DNA from: Microcyclospora pomicola
Taxonomy: Eukaryota; Ascomycota; Dothideomycetes; Capnodiales
DNA length: 64,000 bases
Direction of reading: 5' to 3'
NCBI GenBank assembly: GCA_002786065.1
Contig: NHNY01000001.1
Span: 2,294,001 to 2,358,000, forward strand
In this document: positions 22,386 through 33,517 of the stretch, piece by piece
How positions within the stretch are numbered: the stretch's first letter is position 1
How the letters are laid out: each line of letters starts with the position of its first letter
Program-made: the position numbers and the translations under genes
Notes under the pieces: model-generated
Seen by the model: only the letters and a program-made list of their open reading frames with translations
Told to the model about the DNA's origin: nothing
Databases searched by the model: none

Positions 22386-22934
22386 ATGTCCTTCTGCTTC
22401 GACGCCGCCCTGCTCGCCCTACGGCACAACCAGATCTCCGAGCGCGAATACCTCCACGCCTGTCTGACACATTTCGCCGGCGAACGACATCCACATGAGC
22501 GTTTCGGCTGTGCAAGACGCTCGCCATACCCCGAGCAGAACCCTGTAGGCGAAGCGATACGTTCGGCCGCGCTGAACGATCTCTACATCCCTCTGTTAGG
22601 TGCGTGAGCAGCTCTTCCCGTACAACGATCCTCTCGACAAAGTGCTAATAGCCTAGTGGCAGGAACTGAGCTCCTAGAGCGACTATTCGAGCAAGCCGCC
22701 GCAAACGACGTGCTGGGGCTGGAGGAGACGTTGGAAGAGTTGCACGCAAAGCGGCCGTCGTTTCGATCGATCATGCAGCCGCTGGCGGTGTTCGCGGCGT
22801 CCAAGGGGTGCGGAGAGGCATTGCGATTTTGCTTGAATCACGGCGCGACGCTGCAGGATGATAACATGCATGCAGCGCTGAGGATGTTATATTGTCGGCC
22901 TGAAGAGATGACTTTTGTAAGATCGAAGATGTAA
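22386..22934 (+). CDS. Small ankyrin-like protein
   Basis: A 161-residue protein with exons 22386-22599 and 22663-22934. The intron opens GTGCGT and the junction gives IPLLGTELLERLFEQAA. Helical pairs in the second half, including PLAVFAASKGCGEALRFCLN and HGATLQDDNMHAALR, look like one or two degenerate ankyrin repeats; the first half is not recognised. The 3' end is doubtful: a good donor sequence GTAAGA lies at 22917, just before the last five codons, so a further exon may exist. It converges with CCT3, 277 bp away. No function can be named. Confidence 0.6.
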
Positions 22935-23211
22935 AGCTTCGAGATAGGGCAGGAGAGGCTCATGATGTTAATGATAAGCTCCAATACAAATCCAAATGGC
23001 CTGACAGTGATGATCAGCTCGGAACCTAGAAAGTGCTTGTTAGGAATGCTAAAGCGTGCACATCTAGTAGACAGCATGAATTCCACAGTGCAATGCAATG
23101 CAAGGAAGAGACTTTTGTATGAGCAGAAAAATTGGTGTTCATGTCAAGTACATACTTGGCGCGTTGCCATCATATCCGTCCTGCGTTCTATTCTTTTGTG
23201 TCGTGGATCGT

Positions 23212-24996
23212 TTAGTCTTCCTCGGTTCCAGCTCCGCCACCACCAGCAGTTCTGGCGCTCTTCGCACCGACGATGTCATCTACTCTCAGCAACAAGCACG
23301 CGCTCTCGACAGCAGTCTTGATGCTCTGCAGTTTCACGGCTTGTGGTTCCCAAATGCCGAAGCTCTTCATGTCGACAACCTTTCCGAGATCACCATCAAT
23401 ACCCCATGTGCTGCCTTCTTGCTCGGCGTGTTTGGCGCGAAGCTGTGTCAGTACGCGGATAGGACTTGCGCCAGCGTTCTGGATAAGAGTGCGTGGAATG
23501 ACTTCCATCGCTTCTGCGACTGCACGATATGGCCATTGCTGTACACCTTCGACAGACTTTGACTTTTGCATCAGACGGACCGAGATGGCCATTTCTGTTG
23601 CTCCGCCACCTGGTGATAGGTGAGGGTGGAAGAAGACGTTCCTTGCGACACTCATGGCGTCCATCAAGTTGCGATCGATCTCGTTCAGGATGTCTTTTGA
23701 AGGACCACGCAGCAGGATTGTGCAGGCTTTCGGCGATCGGCATTTGGTAAGGAAGGTGAAGTATTCGTCACCAATCTTGTCAATCGAGAAGAGGCCACAC
23801 TGAGTTCCAACGTCTCGCTCCTGTAGATCGTATACCGAATTCACGATGGTGGCTCCGGTTGCACGTGAAATGCGGTTGTTGTCTGTCTTGCGCACCCGAC
23901 GAAGTGCGGTGATGTTGTGTTTCAGCAAGAAATGCTGTGCCAAATCGCTGACACCTTTCTCTGTGATGACAAGATCTGGCTTGACTGCGATGATCGCGTC
24001 GCACATGGCGCGGACCTGCTCCTCTTCAATCTGAAGGACGCGATTCCAGTCTTCTTCCTTGCTGATCTCGATGTTCGTCACCGACTCGCCCTTCTTGTAT
24101 TCCAATGTGCAGTCCAGTAACACTATCCTCGGGTTCTCTATCCGTCTGCGCATCTTGGGATGCGTGATGTCCTTATTCAACATCACACCATCCAATACCT
24201 GCGAATCCTCGATCTCTCCACCCGGAACCTTTTCCACACGTGCATATCGCTTGATGTCCACCTCTTTCTTTCCACCGCCAGCGTCGTGGCTGACCGTTCG
24301 CACAGCCGTCAACGCCAGATCACACATCAGATCGGAGTAACGTGAAACGAATTTGGTGCCAATGGAAGTAGAGATCAGGGTGCGCATTTGTTCGTCATTG
24401 TTAATGTCGACGGGGATCGAGATGTCGCGGATGATCTCCAATGCATCTGCCAACGCACGCTTGAAAGCTGAAATGATGACCACCGGGTGGATATGTCGGT
24501 CCAACTGAGGAAGTGATAGCGCTAGGATTTCGCCGGCTAGGATAATCACGGTTGTGGTACCATCTCCGACCTCTTCATCTTGCGATCGCGCGAGCTCGAT
24601 CATACTTTTTGCTGCCGGGTGTGCGACTTCGATCTCTCGTAGGATGGCGTGTCCGTCGTTGGTTAGCACAATGCCACCCATGGGGTCCAGTAGCATCTTG
24701 AGGGCTGCACGAGGTCCTGAACATAACTGTTAACGTTGTCTAAGCAGCAAGACATGAGTACCTCATACCAAGACATGTTCGAATAATGTCCTACCACTCG
24801 TTAGCATTCCGAATGAGCTCTACTAATCCTGCTCAGAACCTACAGCAACGGTCTTTGCAGCCACAATATTCGAAGTCTGAGCTTGACGTCCTGAAGTTCG
24901 GTCGCCAGGTCCAGTGTTGACGGTGATCACAGGTGCCTACATCGATATGAGCTTCTTGAGCTACATGAGAGCAATAAGTCTTTAAAATACCTGCAT
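23212..24996 (-). CDS. cct3: T-complex chaperonin CCT subunit gamma
   Basis: A 541-residue subunit of the cytosolic TRiC/CCT chaperonin that folds actin and tubulin. Exons are 24996-24991 (ATG and one codon), 24936-24844, 24790-24769 (22 bp) and 24716-23212. The joins rebuild the family signature: GRQAQTSNIVAAKTVA, then DIIRTCLGPRAALKMLLDP, then GGIVLTNDGHAILREIEVAHP. The ATP-binding GDGTTT motif follows near residue 93. VTEKG-like LVITEKGVSDLAQHFL, FHPHLSPGGGATEMAISVRL and the C-terminal Gly-rich tail AGGGGAGTEED are typical of the gamma subunit. The length is normal. The divergent neighbour is a TLC-domain gene. The very small coding exons are odd but well supported by the protein match. 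Confidence 0.96.
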
Positions 24997-25469
24997 ATTG
25001 AGCGATTAAGGCGCTTTCTGCGCAAGCAGTATGGCAATTCGATCAGACCTTTTGACTGCGATCTCACTGCTCAATGAACCAGGAATAGTGAAGTAGAACA
25101 GTCGAAAGTGGGGAGGAAAGTGGTGGTAGTGTGCCTGTGTTCTCCGAACATTTGGAGAATTCGCGTAATTGCTCGCGTTGCGGAGGATCTAGCCGTTGAT
25201 AATCTAATCATATAGCGGATCTACCCACGAGACTCGACCGACCTCGGTCTTCGATCCATACACATTGGATATCTGTTTCACCTACGGCCGCAGTTGGACC
25301 CTGGCCATAGGTATGATGTTGATCATATCTCGCAACTCCATTGAACAATAATAGCGACTGGACGAACTACATTCGCATTTGTGTGTGCTGTGCAGGATCG
25401 AGCAACTTACAACCACGACCTCAGTCATATCGTTCGCACCTCTTTTCTATTGCTGGCGGCACCCTTACC
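24997..25469. promoter_or_regulatory. Shared spacer of CCT3 and the TLC-domain gene
   Basis: A 473 bp spacer between divergent start codons, expected to hold both promoters. The frame of the TLC gene is open for some way upstream but has no earlier ATG of good context. No specific element is recognised. Confidence 0.5.
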
Positions 25470-26688
25470 ATGCGCGATCCATTCCCCGTCCCTCCACCAA
25501 AATGGCTGGTGGACACGGTGAAACCATTCGCTGATGCGGTCTCTCTCAGCTCGCTCCCGCTACATTCCCACGAGGTTATTTTCGCATTCATCCTTTACAC
25601 GAGCATCTTCTTGTTCGGGAGTCCGTTCATCTCCAACCTGGTGGTCCCAGAGAAATACAAGAGCTTCAGCCGGCGCACGCGGATCAGTTGGGATGTTCAT
25701 GTGGTATCATTCACCCAATCAATGATAATATGTATTCTGTCCCTGTACATCATTTTCTACGACGAGGATCGACAGACCTGGAGGAACAGTGAGGATTGGA
25801 GGGACAGGATATGGGCATACTCGGGCTTGTCAGGTCTATGCCAGAGCTTTGCGCTGGGCTACTTCCTCTGGGATCTATGGATGTGCTCATACCATGTCAA
25901 GATCTTCGGCTGGGGTATGCTGGCTCATGCCATCTCTGCCGTTTCAGTCTTCGCATTGGGCTACGTAAGTTGCTTGTCAAAACTCCCCATCGAAAAACAG
26001 ACATTGACGAATTCTCCAGCGGCCATTCCTGTACTTCTACGCTCCCGTCTTCCTCCTCTACGAGCTTTCTTCCCCGTTCCTCAACATCCACTGGTTCTGC
26101 GACAAACTCGACTTGACTGGATCCGTCTATCAAGCTGTCAACGGCGCATTCCTGACCTCGACATTCTTCTGCTGTCGCATCTGCTGGGGACTCTACAGCT
26201 CCTTCCGAGTCTTCCACGATATCTACACCGCGATCCAAGCCGGCCACAGCCAACCATCCATCTTCCTCAACGACGAATCGAGCCGTAACAGCCGATCCGG
26301 CGACATCAGCCTCTATTCTGCCAGCATCGAGACCCAACGTACTGCATTCATGGGGGCCGCGTATATCCCGCTCTGGCTCGCAGGTACCTATCTGGCGTCT
26401 AACCTCGTTCTCAACTGTCTGAACGTGTATTGGTTCGGCAAGATGATCGAAACGATCAGGAAACGCTTCGATCCTCCCTTCGGCACCAAGGGCGTCGGGC
26501 CCGACGTGGTCAGCTGGAGTTCGGCTGAGATGTCGCCCGCACAGAAGGCGAAAGCTGCGGCGGTCCAAGCTTCTGAGATGTTGGACTCGAAGACAGACGT
26601 GTCGAGGGGTATCTACGAAGACGGCCACAAGAGCGTCGAGGTTTCAGGTTCAACGCGCTCGAGTGTGAGATCGCGACGGAAGGCATAG
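25470..26688 (+). CDS. TLC-domain multi-pass membrane protein
   Basis: A 387-residue membrane protein with exons 25470-25964 and 26020-26688 (donor GTAAGT). The TRAM/LAG1/CLN8 domain spans roughly residues 65-290: KYKSFSRRTRISWDVHVVSF, a helix SMIICILSLYIIFYDED, then SGLCQSFALGYFLWDLWMCS, the usual core of the domain, and after the intron RPFLYFYAPVFLLYELSSPF with NIHWFCDKLD. Six to seven helices are visible. The C-terminal 80 residues are hydrophilic and basic, ending VRSRRKA, probably cytosolic. The family includes ceramide synthases, but the Lag1 motif with paired histidines is not evident, so this is more likely one of the FAM57/TMEM56-like fungal proteins in the ER. Lipid sensing or transport is inference. 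Confidence 0.87.
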
Positions 26689-27087
26689 ACTTACCCAAGT
26701 GGGTGTTCCAGGCTAGACTTTGCTAGATCGTGTTCGACACGAGGTCATCTGCAGTATGCATACTTGACCGTTGGGGCGTCGCGGGAGCGGTGGACCCATT
26801 TGTTACCTCGAAGCACCATAGCGAAGCATCGAGAGGAAAGTAGGGTTGTGCACAGTGGGTCTGGGCGTCACTGGAGTTTGAGGCTCGTGTATGCGTACGT
26901 CTACATGTGTTGACACATGAGCTTGCTTCCATAGCTTTCGTTCATCATAAATTTCCCATCGTTTCAATCATAATACGACCCATCCACAGAGTGCCGCAAG
27001 AAGTATACAACAAGTTGCTAGGGACAATTGCAGGTGCAAGGCTTGACTCTCTCCTGTCTCACACACGAGGCCATCGAGTCGTCCGGA
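26689..27087. other. Convergent 3' spacer, TLC gene to Zn2Cys6 gene
   Basis: About 0.4 kb between two gene ends. It is expected to hold both 3' UTRs; no hairpin or other element stands out. Confidence 0.45.
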
Positions 27088-29973
27088 TCAGAACCAATCA
27101 CCACCCCCCATGCCCATGCCCATCCTCAGGTTTTGTCCGGATGGACCCGCATACCCCGACCCACCGGCTGATGGACCAGACATCGTCCCGCCTGTCCAGG
27201 CTGTATTGTAAGTACCATCAGCACTGCCAGCTTCGGCGCCCGAGTCCAGATCCATACCATACTGCCGGACGAGCTGGTTCCAATTCTCCCAGTTGAGGTC
27301 GCCCGAGGTATCCATGATACCTGCCGGATCGAGATCAAAGGCGGAGGAGTCCAGCGCGTCCATGGATATGTCGTCGAGAGTGTCAGGCTGGAAATTGGTG
27401 AAGTTGCTATTTGGGTGTATAAAGGCATCGGATCTTGGGGTTGTGATTTGGCCAGAAGCATCGTGAGGGAATGAGCCAAGGTCTAGCACAGCTCCAGCAT
27501 GTGGGAAGGAGGGTTGTGTCATGCCGAGTCCATCCTGCTGCATAGGCATTTTGTACCCGGCTGGGGTGAGAGGCAAACCTTGTGATTGAATTGAGTCAGT
27601 TAGTGGTCGATGCAGTCCAGGTATCTGTGGCACGGCTGAGGCGGGTACTGCATCAGCTATCATTGTCTCGTCCGCTTTTGGCGACCGCATAAGTTCATGC
27701 TTATCAAGTGGCATCTGCCCAAAGGTCGGCCCTTGGGAGAACCGTTGTAGTTGCGCGCTACTGAGCGGCGCTCTGACAATCCTCGGTCGATTCGCTGGAT
27801 CGAATACTGGATTTGTGTCTGCGCAGTATCTTCTGTCCGACAGTGGGTCGACAGGCATAAAGGATGATTGCTTGGATAGCCGCTCTTCACAAAGTCCTCT
27901 CAATCGTGCCTCTTTTGCTTTGCGATACAACTTCCTCAGGGGTCGCCACAAATGTTTGTATTTCAAGCCGGCACCTGTGTTGTTCGGACCCCAGCGTCCA
28001 TCGCGAGTCTTTTCCACCGCGACCCAAGCACGTTCAACGAGTTCACCAGTCGTACGGTGGCATAGTTCAGACAGCATGAATGCTAAAGCATGCCACTGCA
28101 TGTACGTCTTGAACAGCCAGCCCCACTTCATGGTTCGGGCTTCTGTCTCGAGCAGGAGGCTGTACTCCACGTTTTCCAGGCTGGTGATGAACAGCTTTTC
28201 TTTGGTGACATCTGTCAGGCTAGCACCGCCGTCATGTCGCTGAAAGGGATGGTACACCATCAGCCACATTTTGCTCATCATGAGCCTGGCAACCGTAGCG
28301 GTGACCCAAAACAACGGGACACTCATATCACAATGCTGCAAATACCGCTCTTCCAGCCTCTTGTGGCATTCCGTGATCCATTTCTCCTTGTCTTCCAATG
28401 TAGCTGTTGCAAAGAACAGCTTTCCCGTTTGCAGTCCTGGGGGAACGTAGTTGATACGACGGAACGTGTTCGACACTTCGAAGCGGATCAGGCAGAACGA
28501 CATATCAGTACATCCTTGTCTTTCGGCTGGGAACTCTGTCATTGCTGGATGCATGTCAGCGTCATTCACATTGAGCGGCATTTCCGTGTCAAAAGATTGC
28601 TCGATGATGGTAGGGTCACATCCGTGGTCTTCGCTCGCGCGTGTATCGAGAATGCAAACTTGCCACCACAGTCTTCGGCGCATTTCGACTTCAAAGGGAG
28701 GAAGGCCGAAATGCGTACCATCTCGATGAATGCCGATCGTCTGCGAGATTCGCACAACGAGTCCAGTGAGCGTCCAAATCACGCGCGCGTCATTGTTGCG
28801 ACGGAGACATATGAGAAAGATGACAAACGCCTGGAGCACGATAATCTCTTCGGTTGTGAGGAAATTGGCTCGGGCGAGTGCTTGCTCGACACCAAAGCGA
28901 TATCGTGCGAGCAGGACCTGCTTCTCCTCGCCGAACCTCTTCGCACAGTCTTCAGCCGACATGCTGGTCGTTGCTGCGTAGTACACGGTGAAGAGCAGAC
29001 ACTCAAAGCCTTTCGAAAGACTGGCGAGATGAGATGCGGCTCTCATGACCGTGGGATGGAGCGTAGGGATGTGCAGAACTTTGCACAGTGGGTCTACTCG
29101 ATCGACGTATGTCTCCCAATAAAGCTCGACTTGCGCTGGTAACGGGTGTAGACTGAGTAGATCGACGCTCTGAGAGCTGTAGCCAAACGCCCAACCCTGC
29201 TGGGTTGCTGTCGCAGTCGAGTTCATATCTGGAGACTCGACATCCTCCTCGTCACTCGACTGATTCAGTATGCCTTTAAGATCTTCTACTTCATTGCTCA
29301 AGCTCGCCCAGAAAGAGTTGTTGATGTATCTCGACCTGCCCTCGTTGATGACCAAGCGGCCGAATCGATTCTCGAATCGTCCCTTCCGGTCACTGTCTAT
29401 CCATTGCGTTCTCTCTTTATGCATATCCACAGCCGTGTTTTGCAGATCCTTCTCGTTCACCTTTGACCCAGCGTAGTCGGCATAGGTTTCTGGATTCGGA
29501 TCGTCCAAGGAGGTCATCACCTCTCCTGACCGTGCCGAATGCTCGCTATGGTGGCCGCCCTCTTTCTCCGGCACCTCCACACCTAGACCTTTCACCACTC
29601 CTTCTAATCTTCGAAGCCGATCCAGCAGCTCCTTGTCCCGACTCTCTCCCACCTTCCTCACCTTCCTGGGAGCACGACCCGGCGATGGGAATATGCAGTC
29701 GATATGCGCCCTGCTACAATTGGCGCAAGGATGGACTTTGTCGCATCTGACCTTCCTTTTCCGGCAGGTCACGCAGGACCTAGGATTCAGCGTCCGGCCA
29801 TGCGCATCGACAAGAGGTTTGCGCGCAGGCAAGGTAGCGGTGCTGGACACGTTGTCTCCGTTCGGTGTTTCGTCCTGCTCCTCTTCCTGATCTACTTGGT
29901 CCGGAGAGCGGAAGTGATTCAGCGACTCGAAGGATACCAGACCAGTATCATGTTGACCGTTCGTCAGCGCCAT
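27088..29973 (-). CDS. Zn2Cys6 fungal transcription factor with fungal_trans middle domain
   Basis: A single-exon regulator of 961 residues. The binuclear zinc cluster uses C67, C70, C77, C83, C86 and C93 in the spacing C-X2-C-X6-C-X5-C-X2-C-X6-C, within RSCVTCRKRKVRCDKVHPC. A linker and short coiled segment DKELLDRLRRLEGVVKGLG follow. The middle-homology (fungal_trans) domain spans roughly residues 270-560, with RFGVEQALARANFLTTEEI and SQTIGIHRDGTHFGLPPFEV, then EMRRRLWWQVCILDTRASED. The last 200 residues are rich in Pro, Gln, Asp and Gly, resembling an activation region, and end GMGMGGGDWF. The size and layout match the large nuclear regulators of the Xlnr/Cat8 kind, but no target can be assigned. 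It is divergent from the Rib7-like gene 954 bp away. Confidence 0.95.
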   Translation of the reverse strand: MALTNGQHDTGLVSFESLNHFRSPDQVDQEEEQDETPNGDNVSSTATLPARKPLVDAHGRTLNPRSCVTCRKRKVRCDKVHPCANCSRAHIDCIFPSPGRAPRKVRKVGESRDKELLDRLRRLEGVVKGLGVEVPEKEGGHHSEHSARSGEVMTSLDDPNPETYADYAGSKVNEKDLQNTAVDMHKERTQWIDSDRKGRFENRFGRLVINEGRSRYINNSFWASLSNEVEDLKGILNQSSDEEDVESPDMNSTATATQQGWAFGYSSQSVDLLSLHPLPAQVELYWETYVDRVDPLCKVLHIPTLHPTVMRAASHLASLSKGFECLLFTVYYAATTSMSAEDCAKRFGEEKQVLLARYRFGVEQALARANFLTTEEIIVLQAFVIFLICLRRNNDARVIWTLTGLVVRISQTIGIHRDGTHFGLPPFEVEMRRRLWWQVCILDTRASEDHGCDPTIIEQSFDTEMPLNVNDADMHPAMTEFPAERQGCTDMSFCLIRFEVSNTFRRINYVPPGLQTGKLFFATATLEDKEKWITECHKRLEERYLQHCDMSVPLFWVTATVARLMMSKMWLMVYHPFQRHDGGASLTDVTKEKLFITSLENVEYSLLLETEARTMKWGWLFKTYMQWHALAFMLSELCHRTTGELVERAWVAVEKTRDGRWGPNNTGAGLKYKHLWRPLRKLYRKAKEARLRGLCEERLSKQSSFMPVDPLSDRRYCADTNPVFDPANRPRIVRAPLSSAQLQRFSQGPTFGQMPLDKHELMRSPKADETMIADAVPASAVPQIPGLHRPLTDSIQSQGLPLTPAGYKMPMQQDGLGMTQPSFPHAGAVLDLGSFPHDASGQITTPRSDAFIHPNSNFTNFQPDTLDDISMDALDSSAFDLDPAGIMDTSGDLNWENWNQLVRQYGMDLDSGAEAGSADGTYNTAWTGGTMSGPSAGGSGYAGPSGQNLRMGMGMGGGDWF

Positions 29974-30927
29974 GTTGCACCGAGACGATTGCTTTCTTGC
30001 TTATGTTCAGTCTTCGCTGCGCAAGCCTCGTCAGACCTACATCGAGGCCGCGCAAAGTGGTCACCGATCGAGTTCGCGCAAACTAGGTCGTATGTACAGA
30101 ATGACTGACCTTGGCCATGGTCAACGAGGAACGATCAGCTTCGACATTGTGGACCGGGCATATCAATCGTAGAAACTGGCTACTTCATGACACTCTTGTA
30201 GAGTCAAGCTGACTGATCATCATTGGTGGAGTACAAAATTGTTATCCCCGCGCATGACCCGGGGCAAGATGCGAACCTACCTATCTACATAGATCACATG
30301 TCTCCGTAGGTATGGACATATCTTGTTCGCGTGTGGAAGACGTGTGAAGTTTATTCGTAGCAAGATATTGCGACATATGGTTTCCACGCTGATGAGGTTG
30401 ATCTGCTCGAGAAGCGTGCGGCTTGTTGAGCACAGAGGCAGCTGTCGAAATGACGACTTATCAGTGTTACGACCATAGACTTCGTGCAATCCTCCTACCA
30501 GTGAATCGTATGTATACCCGACTCAATAATCTCCCATCGTAACTACGCTAGATGTAGTAGATCAGTCCGATCAATTATGGACTGATTACACTAAACCAAC
30601 TTTCCAGCCTGTGCTACTCTATAGCAAAGGCTCACGGTACTACAGCCACGACTTCATCACCAGCTAGCAGCAGAGGTAGACCATAAAACCCCTACAGTTC
30701 TGTAAGACAGCTCCTAACGACCCATCTAGGCAACGAAGGCTGCCCGCGTCAGAGCAAAATTCACCGAGACACCGCGGACGGGGAACCATGAGTTGCAGGA
30801 CCTGAATCCTCTCATCTCGAGAATATCGTGGTCCTACAAACATAAAACCACCACTTCTACGACTGCGCGTGAGGATCCCGAAGTCCAGGCTTCCCTCCAC
30901 CGAAACCCCTCAGATCCAACCGCCAAC
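29974..30927. promoter_or_regulatory. Shared spacer of the Zn2Cys6 regulator and Rib7
   Basis: A 954 bp spacer between divergent start codons. No riboswitch fold or known operator is recognised, and reading frames are short. A run of TAC/ACCTA-type motifs around 30270-30320 resembles short repeats seen elsewhere in the window. Confidence 0.4.
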
Positions 30928-31746
30928 ATGGCCGAAACACAACCCCTCTTGGCGGCAGAAATCGACTACCTCGCGCCCTTCCTCCCCAAGCCTCCAGGCT
31001 CCACCTCCCCCCCAACCCCAGGACAAGGACCGCCTGACCTCCCCTTCGTAACGCTAACCTACGCCTCCTCGCTCGACAGCATGCTCTCCCTCGCGCCCGG
31101 CCTGCGCACCACGCTCTCCGGCCCCGCGACGAAGGCCATGACGCATTACCTGCGTCTGCAGCACGACGCTATCCTCGTGGGTGTCGGCACTGCCATCCCC
31201 GATGACCCGGGGCTCAACAGCCGCTATCCCGGCGCCAGGCGGCAGGACCAGCCGCGTCCGGTCGTCGTGGACCCGCGGGGTCGGTGGGCGGTGGAGGGAT
31301 CGAAGCTCGCGCAGCTCGCGCGCGACGGGGTCGGGTGGCCGGTGTGGATCGTCCGCGCGGCAGGGGCGGAAGGACCGCAGCCAGCGTCGCAGGAGGATGG
31401 GGAGCTGGCAGAGCAGATCTACCTACCTGTGCGCACGCAGCAGGACGGACGGTCGGCGATCGAGTGGCGTGAGATCCTGCAGACGCTGAAGCGCCGCGGG
31501 GTGCAGAGCGTGATGATCGAGGGCGGGGCGCGGGTCATCTCGACGCTGCTGGGCATGCCGGAGCTCGTGAGCGTGGTCATCATCACGGTGGCGCCGACGT
31601 GGCTGGGCGAGGGCGGGGTGGCGGTGGTGCCGGCGGGGCGGACGGCGGAGCATGGCGAGCGCGTGAATGCGGCGCGGCTGCAGGGGACAGCGTGGCGGCA
31701 GTTTGGGCAGGATGTTGTCTGCTGTGGAAGACTGGAGGGGAGGTGA
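30928..31746 (+). CDS. rib7: 2,5-diamino-6-ribosylamino-4(3H)-pyrimidinone 5'-phosphate reductase (riboflavin synthesis)
   Basis: A 272-residue single-exon enzyme with a RibD C-terminal (dihydrofolate-reductase-like) domain. In fungi it uses NADPH to reduce the ribosyl side chain of the GTP cyclohydrolase II product, the second step of riboflavin synthesis. The domain starts with PFVTLTYASSLDSMLSLAPG near residue 39. It continues with THYLRLQHDAILVGVGTAIP, then DDPGLNSRYPGA with the substrate-binding SR, and VQSVMIEGGARVISTLL near 197 with the NADPH-binding glycines. The first 38 residues are a Pro-rich tail. The ATG at 30928 has an AAC-ATG context; the frame is open upstream. The coding sequence is markedly GC-rich. 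It is convergent with the aldehyde dehydrogenase. Confidence 0.92.
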   Translation: MAETQPLLAAEIDYLAPFLPKPPGSTSPPTPGQGPPDLPFVTLTYASSLDSMLSLAPGLRTTLSGPATKAMTHYLRLQHDAILVGVGTAIPDDPGLNSRYPGARRQDQPRPVVVDPRGRWAVEGSKLAQLARDGVGWPVWIVRAAGAEGPQPASQEDGELAEQIYLPVRTQQDGRSAIEWREILQTLKRRGVQSVMIEGGARVISTLLGMPELVSVVIITVAPTWLGEGGVAVVPAGRTAEHGERVNAARLQGTAWRQFGQDVVCCGRLEGR

Positions 31747-32002
31747 TGGGATGGTCTTATGGTGGAGTGACGGGGAAGCAGGAATGAATTATGACTGCTA
31801 GCGACATGTGTCTATCCTTCGTAGATGACGGATCATTATTCTAGCTATGTCTAAACATTTCTAGTCGTCTCTGCTGTGTCGAAACATCGACAGTCCTTAA
31901 CAGCCATCTCCTTAGAAGTAAGGGTCAAAGGTCCAAGACCGCCCTTCGAGACATCCATCATCACAACACCTCTTCATACATGTCAAGCCATCAGCACAAT
32001 TC

Positions 32003-33517
32003 TCAAGACTCCATATACGTGACCGTCTTCAGCTTGACAAACTCGTCCATACCCCAATGTCCATTAAAGCGTCCCCAGCCCGAGGACTTGACACCACCGT
32101 GAGGCAGCGTAGCTTCGTCACTAAAACGATGAACACAATTAGCTTCCGAGCTCTTCACATAGCCGGATCTTCTCGAAATGGTTGAGACTTACTGCACACT
32201 CATGCTATTGATATGGATCGCGCCGCTATCGATCGCCTTGGCGATCTTGAGGCCGCGGCCCAAGCTCTCGGTGAAGACGGCGCCGGACAGGCCGTAGGGG
32301 GTATCGTTGGCGATTTCGATGGCTTCGTCGTCGCTGGCGACGGCGATGACGCTGACGCTGGGGCCGAAGGACTCGGTGTGGTATAGGTCCATTCCGGGCT
32401 TGACGTCGGAGATAACGATAGGACGCAGGTGGTAGTCGGAAGGCTCGTGTTTGTCTACGTCGCCATAGGCCAGCGTGGCGCCCTTCGCGACGGCATCGGA
32501 GGCCAGACGGCGGTTCTTCTCGACGCCGGCGGTCGCGACAAGGACGGGAGCCATGCCGTCGGCAGGGTAGACTTGCTCGACGGCGGCGGCGAGAGCTTTC
32601 GTGAACGGCTCGAGGATCGACTGGTGGACGAGGATGCGCTCCGTCGACATGCAGATCTGGCCGGCGTGGAACATGGCGCCCAACGCGCATTGGAACGCGG
32701 CTTTCTCGAGATCGGCATCCTCGCATACGATCGCGCTGGCTTTACCCCCGAGCTCCATCAGCACGGGCTTGAGTTCTTTGCCAGCCTTGGCGGCGATGAT
32801 GGAGCCGACGGCGGTAGATCCGGTAAAGTTGACCTTCTTGACCGCGACATGCTCGATTAGGGCGTTGGTGACAGCGACAGCGTCCGACGGTTGATGGAAG
32901 ATGACATTCAGCACGCCCGGCGGTAACCCAGCTTGGTGGAGGATAGACCCAATCGACCAGAACGTCTTCGGGCACAGCTCGCTGCCCTTCAGCACGACAG
33001 TGTTGCCGGTGGCGACCGCGAAGATGAACGCCCGCACGCCGAGGATGTAGGGGGCGTTCCAAGGCGCGATGCCCACATTCACGCCCAAAGGCTCCTTGAA
33101 CACCAGCGCCGCCTGTCCTGCAAGCGTGGTGGGCGGGATAGCACCCAGCATCGCCGCCGGCCGCCCAGCGACATCGCGCAGCATCCCGGTGGCGAGTTGG
33201 ATGTTCATCGCAGCCCAAGCCTCCTGCGCTCCGGTCTCCTGCATCATGGTCTCGATCAGCTCCGCCGCCTGCTCCTCGAACAGACTGGCTGCGCGAAGAC
33301 AGATCGTCTGGATCTTCGCGGGCTTCGCATGCCGCCATGTCTTGAACGCTCGCTGTGCAGCCTCCACGGCTTGGATAGCTTGCTCCTTGGACACAGAGCT
33401 GGCATTCCAGATCTGCTGGTTGGTCGCCGGACTTTGCACGGCGAACGTCGTCTCGCTATACACCTCCTCGCCATCGATCCAGAGCGGGATGGGTTTTGGC
33501 GCCGTCTCCGCCTGCAT
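32003..33517 (-). CDS. Aldehyde dehydrogenase, salicylaldehyde/vanillin dehydrogenase type
   Basis: A 480-residue NAD(P)-dependent aldehyde dehydrogenase, exons 33517-32193 and 32120-32003 (donor GTAAGT). It oxidises an aldehyde to the acid; closest in pattern are enzymes acting on aromatic aldehydes such as salicylaldehyde and vanillin. Catalytic residues are E255 in MELGGKASAI and C289 in FHAGQICMSTERI. The cofactor and substrate segments GIAPWNAPYILGVRA (150-164), VNFTGSTAVGS (229-239) and, across the intron, SMSVHDEATLPHGGVKSSGW are all intact. The reading frame is open upstream of this ATG, but a TATA-like element 75 bp upstream argues for the start at 33517. Role in catabolism of plant-derived aromatics is inference. 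Confidence 0.93.

Noticed and set aside
28090-29142. A 350-codon plus-strand frame inside the Zn2Cys6 gene
   Set aside because: Antisense shadow; the minus strand encodes a clear regulator with all zinc cysteines.
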